From positions 343,501-407,500 of the forward strand of contig JAJEKV010000210.1 in the NCBI GenBank assembly GCA_021234155.1: a stretch of DNA of 64,000 nucleotides, given 5' to 3'. Positions 56,431 to 64,000 of this stretch are shown here, piece after piece. This DNA comes from Isoetes taiwanensis (taxonomy: Eukaryota > Streptophyta > Lycopodiopsida > Isoetales > Isoetaceae). The notes below the pieces were generated by a model. The model was not told the origin of the DNA, did no database searches, and was given only the letters and a program-made list of their open reading frames with translations. Positions within the stretch are counted from its first letter, which is position 1; every line of letters starts with the position of its first letter. The position numbers were made by a program, and so were the translations under genes.

Positions 56431-57110
56431 AATAAAGTGGGCGAGAATATACTCCTCCCCTTCGATTACTATTGGAGATAAGGCCGTGATGCCGATAGGT
56501 GGTTCATTTTCTCGCCTGGTGTCCTCGTCATGCCTTGCTATCTGCCTCTCCATCCTTGATGCTTCCCTGCTCTCTCAATCTTGGTTGTCATCCCCTTCCT
56601 ATTCATAGTCTTGCTCAATCTGAAGTGCCCATGTTGAAGTGCCGTGGCAGAAGTACTCTGAGGACTGAATCTCGTGGATTTGATCTTGTTCTACCCTGGT
56701 GTTGAGGGGTACAAGGTCTAAGGGGTGGATCGAAGGCTCTCCCACCTTGTTGATGGCCTTGTAGTGCATGAACGAGGATAGAGATACCGATGCCTGTGAG
56801 CCTTACAACTCATGTAATCCAGCATGTTCTTCGTCCTATCCCACAACTAACACTTGACTCTGGATCCCCCCAAGACTTGACTTAGTGACTCCAAGGATAC
56901 CCACTTGCCTCCCCTTGGGGGAAGGCTGACTTCCTAGGATAAGACTTGTTGGTCATACTAGCATACAATGTCTGTGTAATAGAGTGTTCTGGTTAAGGTT
57001 GCATGGAGATCAAAGAGATGGTCAAAAACATGGAAGGCCTCCTCTGCTGGGAATTCATGGATGCGGTTGGCACTGTTGTACCATTCAACAAAGTTTGTGG
57101 GCGCCATTGA
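56431..57110 (-). pseudogene. Unrecognised minus-strand ORF chain, upstream part
   Basis: Likely start at about 57106: MAPTNFVEWYNSANRIHEFP, AEEAFHVFDHLFDLHATL. Then after frame changes DLVPLNTRVEQDQIHEIQSS and MERQIARHDEDTRRENEPPI, GITALSPIVIEGEEYILAHF up to the hairpin-ended element. Its continuation is 54670-55531. No domain recognised; charged and helical. Could be a retroelement accessory ORF or a decayed host gene. Confidence 0.4.
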
Positions 57111-57394
57111 GCAGAGATTGGAGTAGAAAATGGTTGGGAAAGATTGACAAGGAGCTGGAAAATCGCCTAAGAGGATGAGAGCAAACTTGGTGAAGAGAAA
57201 ATGTCAACTGAGGTCCCTTTTTATAGACTAAGGCTACCTAGGTTCCCATGCCCAAGACTTCTTGATCAGGTAGAGCTATGTTCTAAGGCTATAGATCTTC
57301 AAACTAGGTAACATGAAGTGCAAATCTAAGCAAAACAAGTCAAAAAATACTATAGGGTAGTTTAATAGCTAAAATTTGGGCAAGTTTGGTCAAA

Positions 57395-57760
57395 CATGTT
57401 CGACTCGCGTGAGACCGCGCGAAACGCATCGCGTTCGCGATGCAGGGCCCATTGGCGCGGTTTGATCCGAGTGGGTCAATTTTGGCAAAACTTAACATTT
57501 TCATGAGCTATAAGTTACTAAAATGCATGTTTGGATCAATTCTAGGCTATCTAGCAACTTATTTTATGTTAAAGTAACATGTAAAAGTGCAAATATGGGC
57601 GACTTAGGTGAGACCGCGCGAAACGCGTCTGCGTTCGCGACGCAGGGCCCATTGGCATGGTCTGACCTGAGTGGGTCATTTCTGACTAATTTTTGATATT
57701 CATAACAAATTTAAAGTGCTATACTGTAAATCTTAACAAATTCTAAGCATTCTAACAACT
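57395..57760. repeat. Tandem duplication, about 200-bp unit x2, with GC-rich dyad
   Basis: Units at about 57408-57607 and 57608-57760 share GTGAGACCGCGCGAAACGC, TGCGTTCGCG-type DNA, GCAGGGCCCATTGGC and GAGTGGGTCA. Each contains a stem: GCATCGCG-TT-CGCGATGC in unit 1; GCGTC(T)GCG-TT-CGCGACGC in unit 2. The paired A/T of unit 1 is G/C in unit 2. Confidence 0.85.
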
Positions 57761-58010
57761 TTATTACAAAAATTGAACAACTTAAGCCAACTAGCAAAAA
57801 GGCACGCCAGAGGCCATAGAAAATAAAGGCGCAGGAAAATTAGGGCAAGGTAATTGGATAGCAAAAGATAATTGAATTTTTTTTCGTATGGTTTGTGCTT
57901 GCTGACGTCTGCTGCCATTTTGAGATTTGGTTTTGATTTGTGTTGTTTGTACCTAGTTGATATGTTTGTTGTTTGTCCTATGTATTTCTTGTTGATTGCA
58001 GGCAATATAT
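57733..58010 (-). pseudogene. GIY-YIG nuclease fragment
   Basis: Minus strand NKKYIGQTTNISTRYKQHKS, KPNLKMAADVSKHKPYEKKF, NYLLLS. This follows the GIY-YIG pattern: YIGQT.N...R...H, then a helical block and a hydrophobic strand. The preceding GIY part is readable in another frame (KIYCLQS), so a frameshift separates GIY from YIG. The conserved Arg after YIGQT.N (R of STRY) is present. GIY-YIG nucleases occur in homing endonucleases, Penelope-like elements and repair enzymes; no RT of Penelope type is adjacent, so the parent is unknown. Downstream codons after about 57858 look non-coding. Confidence 0.65.
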
Positions 58011-58239
58011 CTTTATTGTAAGTTTTTTTCGAAGTTTGTAAGGGTATTAACTGTCATCACATGGCGGGTCTAGAAAGAAATCAATATTTCCAAACAATTC
58101 TAAGGCAAGCTTGCCATCAAAAGCATATGTTCAAACTCATCTCCATGTCTCCTAAGTAAATGCATTAATGTACAAATGAGAATAATTTTAGAGGACCACT
58201 AGTAAACATGTGTCCGGCATTGCCGGGCATAAATCGGAG

Positions 58240-59150
58240 TTTGTATTAATCGAAACCCTTCTGAAACCCTAGGCGCTCTGAAACCCTAGGCGCTCTGAAA
58301 GCCGGTCACACGTTTTCAATCATAACTGGAGATCTGGAAGTCCGTTTCAGCCGAAATTTGTTGCGTTGGAAAGCCATCTCGAGCTCTTTCCCTTGGGTAT
58401 GTGATTTGTATATGTTTCACTAATTATTCTGCATCAGAAACACAGATTTCCGGGCTGCAAATTGGGGCCCCAAAAACCCCTGAAGTGTTGGTGGTGCTGC
58501 CCACTTTTGATCATATCACGGAGATCAAGAACTCTGTTTTCAGCTGAAAGTTATTATGTTGGGAAGCCATCTCAGATTTCTTCCTATTGGTATGTGACCG
58601 TATGTGTTTTAATACTATTTCCTCAGCAAAAACTCAGATTTTCGGGCTGCAAATTGAGGGCACAAAAACCTCAAGTGCTCATGGTATTGTCCACATATTT
58701 TTATCATATTTGGGGAATTTTAACTCGTTTCAGCTGAAATTTATCGCCCGAAAGCTCCCCGAGAGATCTTTTTTGAAGGTATGTGATTTGCATGTGTTTG
58801 AATGGTGTTTCCATAGCAAAAACACAGATTTTCAGCCTGCACCACCGCTTTGTGGTTCATATTACATTTTTGTTCATATCTATTTTCTGTGCGGACTCGG
58901 TTTCATTTAAAATTTATATCTTTGGAGAGCTCTCTCGAGAGTTATTTCAAAGATATTTTATGTTGCTGATGTTTGAACAGGATTTTAGAGTGAAAACAAC
59001 AGATTTTCAGTGCTGGATTTAGGGTTTCCATTGTTCTATTTTTCAAAGACTATATACTTTTTCTTCATATCTATTGATCTGCAGTAGCTTGTTTTGGGAG
59101 CAATGCATATCATTAGAATGCTTATTCTGTAATGATTCTAAAGACAAATG
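58240..59150 (+). repeat. Tandem monomers of about 170-195 bp, 4-5 copies
   Basis: GTTTCAGC(C/T)GAAAT marks units at about 58344, 58537, 58727 and 58900 (last more diverged), with a partial unit near 59080. Each unit also has GGTATGTGA..., GTATGTGTTT and AAAACACAGATTTTC(A/G)G(G/C)CTGCA. They precede the LINE ORF1-like region on the same strand. Confidence 0.85.
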
Positions 59151-59327
59151 GTTTATCCATATTTGCTTAAGATCCGAGAGGAGAAAAACAGCCCGTTTTT
59201 GCAACCCGATTTTAAAGGTGAGGATTCAAAGGGTGTGATACCATCCAATCACCTTGGATTAAAACATTTACATGCTAAAGCCTTGCGGGGCAGTGCTGCC
59301 GTGAAGAGGGAAAACCATTGCTTATTT

Positions 59328-59720
59328 TCATTTCAGACAAATTAATTCGTAAGGTGGCGAGGTTGAACTTGAGGCTGCGCTTGATTTATGCACTTGAACA
59401 CTTTCAGACAGGTGTCTGTAAGGTGAAAGAGCCTGCACTTGCTTCTTGCACTTGGAAGCCTGCGCCTGCTTCTGACACGTGGAAGCTTTCGGACGGGCCG
59501 TCATACGTAAAGGGACGAGGTTTCATTTCGGACAAATTAATACGTAAGGTGGTGAGAGAGGTTGAACTTGAGGTCGCACTTGATTTATGCAATTGAACAC
59601 TTTCGGGCGGTGTGCGTAAGGTGAAAGAGCACGACTTGCTTCTTGCACTTGGAAGCCCTGCGCTTTGCCCGTGCGTGGAAGCTTTGGTTGGCGCAGCGCA
59701 TTGATCAAAGTGCTTGGAGG
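59328..59720 (+). repeat. Second tandem array, about 192-bp unit x2
   Basis: TTTC(A/G)GACAAATTAAT(T/A)CGTAAGGTGG at about 59328 and 59521; both units share GAGGTTGAACTTGAG, CTTGATTTATGCA, GTAAGGTGAAAGAGC and CTTGCTTCTTGCACTTGGAAG. Confidence 0.85.
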
Positions 59721-59756
59721 CTTTCAGACAAGCGTCTGTAGGGTGACACCCTATTC

Positions 59757-61046
59757 ATGGCAACTCCAGTGATAGAAGAGCCGGACGAGCCCTGCGTCCC
59801 TTCATCCAACCCCACAGATATGCATGTGGATGGTGCAGATACGCAGTCCCCTCTACCTAGCGCAGATATGGCAAAACTTCTATTGGGAGAGTACATAGAT
59901 GCCATCCCCAATCGCACCGGATGACACCGGCAAAATTGATAGGTGCACATTGAAAAGAGAAGCGGGCAAAGTCTCGCGTGCAACAAATATAGCTCGACAA
60001 AAGGCCTATGACAGATACTCTAGCCTAGCGGCAAGTCAGATCCAGGGCTTCACCACCACCAAACCGGCAGGTTGAGGAGCACCGAAACAAAGTTCAAGAA
60101 ATGGCAGAGGGCAACAAAGCTCGAATTGCTTGCTTGGCGAGGAAATGCAGCCTCCACACCCAAATTGCTCAAGAAGTACCTCTTGAAAAACAACAGTGTT
60201 TTGCATGGAGACCCCTGATACAAAGACCTAGAAGATGGCCTTCGCCTAGTGCACTCTGAAAGGCAGAAGGACAAGAAGAGTCTTGCTGACATGCAGGCCC
60301 GCATGGATTCCATGTCCACCGCCATTGAAACCATGACACAGGAAAAGCAACGTGTTGAGCAAGAGACAATGGCAACCATCTCCCGCCTTCAATCGGGAAG
60401 TTTGAGGAGGCCGCTATTGTGATGAAAAGTTCAGTCGCTTTTTGAAGAGAGCTACCACAATTGAGAGCCCTTCAAACTAGGGTTGAGACACAAGAAGTGG
60501 CCTACGCAATGAACCCTATTGGACTCTCGCGCAGACCGGAGCATAGCTCTGTATTTCGAGATCGAAGGTGCGAGGAGCCGAGGGCAGCCATCATCGAACA
60601 AGGCAAGGGCCTCAATGCAGAGGCTCATGAGCAATTCTTGGCGGTGCATGCGTGAATTGAAAAGGCAAAGAACAATTTCAGCGAGGAGCTAAGCTCCGGC
60701 CGAGGAAGGAGAGACCACTATACTCGCCACGCGGCAGCCCCACCGCCCAAGAGTCCCGCAAGGTGTCGGCCAGACCCCCCGCCATCTTGCCCCCAAGCCA
60801 CTCTATGCCACCCCCCCCCAACGTAGGCCCACGGCCCTATGCGTTCGCCGACAACAAACAACTCTGTTCATTTGCAAGGCGAGGATTGACCCAAAAATCG
60901 AGAGTTCCGTGAGTCGGTATGAGAAGCCACAATGTGGTGGTCGCGTGGCGGCCCGTGAAGAGGCGGGGAGGACCTCATTAACCGCTCCAAATGTTGATTC
61001 TTGCTCGAATGACATTCCCGTGCATTACATATTATTAGGGAGACGC
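59757..61046 (+). pseudogene. LINE ORF1-like region
   Basis: From an ATG at 59757: MATPVIEEPDEPCVPSSNPT, ADMAKLLLGEYIDAIPNRTG, then after frame changes ATKLELLAWRGNA, GLRLVHSERQKDKKSLADMQ, ARMDSMSTAIETMTQEKQRV (coiled coil, about 60240-60390) and a Pro/Ser-rich end. Coiled coil followed by basic and Pro-rich sequence fits a LINE ORF1, but no RRM or zinc knuckle was found. The frame breaks at least five times. Confidence 0.5.
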
Positions 61047-62740
61047 CATGGCTGGCCTTGAGACCACCCGTAGTCGTTCACAAGACGAGATCGCAAGTGA
61101 AAGCGGCTATCCTACGCCCGGGGTAAAGGCAGCTGAAGGGAACCGCCTTGTATGTTGACCGAGACCGACCCCTGACCAACAAGAAGACCCAGCACGAAGT
61201 TGGCCAAAGTTAAAAGCATTCGAGGGAGGAGGAGCTGCAGGGACTGATTGAGGGTAAGATGCAAATTTTCAAGCGCCAAATGCTGGCTGCGAATCACGCT
61301 AACCCTCGGCTGACTCGACCATGCCACTTCTTCGTTTGCTTTCTGACCGCGCCCTGCTCAAGTTGCTTCACCTTCATTTGCTCGCACATCTCGAGGCTGC
61401 CTCTATACGCCATCCCCCTACAGCTGCTTCCTTTGAATCCCCAAGCTGCCTTTGCCCAACAAATAGGAATTGTGCCTCGCATGGTCTCTTGGAATTGTCG
61501 GGGCTTCCCATGGCGTAAGGGAGATAGTCTCAACTCGTTGTTCTTCGCGCAGATATGGATCCGATCTTCCTTATGGAAACATGGGAGCATGCGGGACCAC
61601 GGGATACCCAGACTTGCGGGGATACCCGGCGCTACTCAATCTTCAATGATTGCACGGAAGCGGGGGCATGGGGAGTTGCTGCTACTATCGAATGGCCTTG
61701 ACCGCGGTCGGTTTCTTTGTTCAAGACAGACAAGCACAACCGGGTACTTGTGGGTGCGTGTGCAAAATTGCGATGCTTGAGACCTCGCTACTTTCCACAT
61801 ACGAAAGCAACTTCTATCACACCCACTCAGGATGTGGATAGGTCGGACCCCTATGTCGATCTATATGATGACATCTGGCCGAAGATAAGCAGTTAGGCGA
61901 TGTCATACTCTTTTGAGACTTCAATGCGCGCACACTGGTAGAACAACCCATGAGATTTGATCCCTTGACCGATGATATATTGCAGTTGCGTCCCCGCAGA
62001 AGCGCCTTTGGCCACCGGACATCGATGACAATCGAGGTCACACGCTATGGTAGACAATTGCTTTTTGCTTTCGTGGTATCTTTGACTGGTAATCGCAATG
62101 GATAGGCACGTGGCCGGCCCACCCGCAAGAGCACTTGTAGACGTGAAAACCGGGGGAGGATCTAGTGTGGTGGACTATGTGTCGGTGCCCGGAGAGGATA
62201 TGCATGTCGTCAAGCACTTCGTGTGGGAACAACTAATAGGGATGAAGAGATCGACTCGCACCACTTACCACTTTACTTGAAGTTGGCTTGGCGGGTTGTG
62301 CGAACCCCCCGTGCACGGCTCCTCACATGCCTCACAGCGATTGGATTATGAACATCGCGGGGCTTATGCCCGATGCTTATAGATGACCTGGCAGAAATTT
62401 TTGCAATATCCTACACTAGAGCAAATGTAATCGACCCCTGGGGGGACCGATGTGCTTAGGACTCTTGTAGAGAGATGCTTTGGGATAAGCCGCGCCATTG
62501 ACGGACCTCCGGGAACACAACCTTCCCCACGTAATCAATGGTTTGATGCAGAGTGCAAGGAACACAAACGCCGGCTCGGCCAAGTCACGCGGACCTCGCT
62601 TTTACGCCCACATGTACGACGATCACCGCCTTTCCTTAAAGCTAAGAAAGCCAGGTACATTGCAAAGCACATCAAAGGGAAATGTTTTATCTCCTCGAAC
62701 GTCACCCCGTGACCTTCCTCGGGCGAAGGGTTCTTAGAAG
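61047..62740 (+). pseudogene. LINE ORF2 endonuclease region
   Basis: RMVSWNCRGFPWRKGDSL (about 61479) is the WN-G start of an APE-type endonuclease with its Asn intact. Later pieces include DPYVDLYDDIWPKIS (about 61840) and, after the expected end of the domain, QWFDAECKEHKRRLGQ (about 62540-62585), typical of the linker between endonuclease and RT. Frames break often; the GDFN and SDH motifs could not be read with certainty. Confidence 0.72.
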
Positions 62741-62769
62741 GCCAAGATACAGCCCACGGGGAACATCAC

Positions 62770-64000
62770 TCGAAAGCGATGGAGGCAATACTTGCAACAG
62801 CCTATACGACCCTCGTGGTGCACATGCAAAGATTACCCCCGCAAGAAGGCCCAGTGCTGGAAATCACAGATTCGGGCGTGGAACAAGGCTTACATGTCTT
62901 GCCAATGGGAAAGCCCGGACTGGATGGCATGCGTGCAGAATTGCTTAAAGTGGCGGTCGCCCATAATACTGATCGATCGCCTTTGTTCAACAAGGCATTA
63001 CAGAAGGCTTCCCGATCGCGGTGGACCAATAGCCCGAGTTGTTCCCATCTATAAGGCGGGGTGACCCGCGACCGCCCGACCAGTACCGAACAATCATGGT
63101 CGGGATTCGGTGTTTGCAAAATTGCTTCTTTGGGATTCTCGAGCAGCGCTTGAATTGGCAAGGTGAGGCGAGAGATCACGGGCCCTCACCCAGGCGGGAT
63201 TCGCACTCGAACACTCAACCATTGACCACATCTTCACATTGCGAAGCTCGATTGAAGACAGCCAGAACCGCCGGGATCTATATTGTTGCTTCGTGGATTT
63301 TGCAAAGGCATTTGACAACGTGCCTCGGGAAAAACTATGGGCAAGATGCGACATCCGGGGTTCGGTAGATTTGCGTAATGCGGTGTCAGGTGCTTTATGA
63401 AAGATGCTCGGGTCGGTTGCAGCCGACAAGCCAACCATTTGATAGTAGTCGGGGTTCGCCAGGATGCCCTCTCTCCCCAACATTGTTTGGGCTTTACATT
63501 GATCAATTGGAGAGTCGGGCTTGTCGATAATGGGGGGCTTAGGGGCTCACCTTCTCTACCGGATCATCAAGCGGTTAATATATGTCGATGATGTGGACCT
63601 CCTAGCTTACACACCAGCAGATATGCAACGACATCTCGATGCCCCGGACACATTTTGTCAAGTTTAATCGATATGCTGGCCAACTTGGCCAAGACTAAGG
63701 TGGTTTTCATATCATCTTCACGACGGTAGAGGATCCCTCCTTCCATTACCGAGGGCGTAATGTGGAAGTAGCATCCACATACAAATATTTGGGAGTGGAG
63801 TTTCGCCTACTATGCACGGGACACATCCATATGGCTACGAAGTTACGGCTGGCTGGAAAGCACTATATGCAATGCAAAACAATAGTCATAGAGCGGAGTT
63901 GTATGATTGGACCCATCGGTCCACACCTGCTCAAAGTCTTAGTGGAGCCTCGTCCTTTTATACGGGGTGGAAGTATGGGGCCCGGTGAGTATCCCCGCTA
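62770..64000 (+). pseudogene. LINE ORF2 reverse transcriptase, truncated by window end
   Basis: Blocks in order: LPMGKPGLDGMRAELLKVAV (RT motif 0/1), RVVPIYKAG, PDQYRTIMVG, FGILEQRLNWQGE, DHIFTLRSSIEDSQN, CCFVDFAKAFDNVPREKLW (motif A with catalytic Asp), RLIYVDDVDLLAYTPADMQRHL (motif C, YVDD) and STYKYLGVEFRLL. Frame breaks occur about every 50-100 codons. The 53108 fragment belongs to the same family. The element continues past 64000. Confidence 0.88.

Noticed and set aside
58255-58300. AAACCCTA motifs as an interstitial telomere tract
   Set aside because: Only two copies inside an 18-bp duplicated unit; not a telomeric array.
58240-59150. CRISPR-like array
   Set aside because: Units are about 180 bp and diverge along their whole length with no unique spacers; eukaryotic context.

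Overview
The window looks like plant nuclear DNA from a large, transposon-filled genome. Evidence: one long intact gene of the plant-specific DCD (Development and Cell Death) family; a decayed PPR gene; Ty1/copia and Ty3/gypsy elements primed by initiator tRNA-Met (PBS TGGTATCAGAGC); a Helitron-type RPA1/Pif1 signature; and many LINE fragments. No bacterial, plastid or CRISPR features were seen, and no tRNA or rRNA gene. A seed-free land plant such as a fern is my guess, but nothing here proves the lineage.

Layout. 0-7 kb: AT-rich intergenic DNA with 5'-truncated LINE copies on the minus strand and an orphan LINE endonuclease ORF. 6.9-10.8 kb: an alanyl-tRNA synthetase pseudogene (minus) split by a 3.05 kb copia element (7312-10365, TSD TTATT) that itself carries a small inverted-repeat element. 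10.9-19.05 kb: a SINE-like insert, Helitron remains (Pif1 helicase C-terminus, intron-containing RPA1), an ORF1-only LINE derivative and a LINE ORF2 3' end; these three retroposons share a 3' terminus but have different microsatellite tails. 19.1-20.6 kb: a PPR pseudogene and a coiled-coil fragment. 21.0-23.4 kb: dense short palindromes and minisatellites. 23.4-26.6 kb: a possible first exon (minus) and degenerate tandem repeats.

26.6-44 kb: a nested pair of LTR retrotransposons. The outer one (26628-43951, plus) has 0.39 kb LTRs, a gag with a zinc knuckle, a degenerate protease and no pol; the protease frame leads into an ORF ending in a membrane-like segment. A 13.1 kb gypsy chromovirus (29069-42211, minus, TSD GCAGC) sits inside that ORF and does not change its phase. 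The chromovirus has about 5 kb of extra, partly coding sequence between its primer-binding site and gag.

44-54.5 kb: the DCD gene (49093-51708, plus, 871 codons), the only convincing intact host gene, lies between two roughly 650-700 bp inverted repeats (45300-45943 and 53617-54320). 54.6-58 kb: an unrecognised chain of minus-strand ORF pieces, interrupted by a 0.9 kb element whose ends are arrays of perfect hairpins, then a GC-rich tandem duplication and a GIY-YIG nuclease fragment. 58.2-64 kb: a plus-strand LINE with tandem monomers upstream, an ORF1-like region, endonuclease and reverse transcriptase, running off the window.

The GC-rich gypsy and LINE regions are full of one- or two-base frame breaks although their protein motifs are well kept; the DCD gene has none. 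The nested gypsy LTRs also look more diverged than those of the older outer element. Uneven consensus quality in methylated, GC-rich repeats is one explanation, so frame breaks there should not be over-read. All identifications are by eye from translated sequence.
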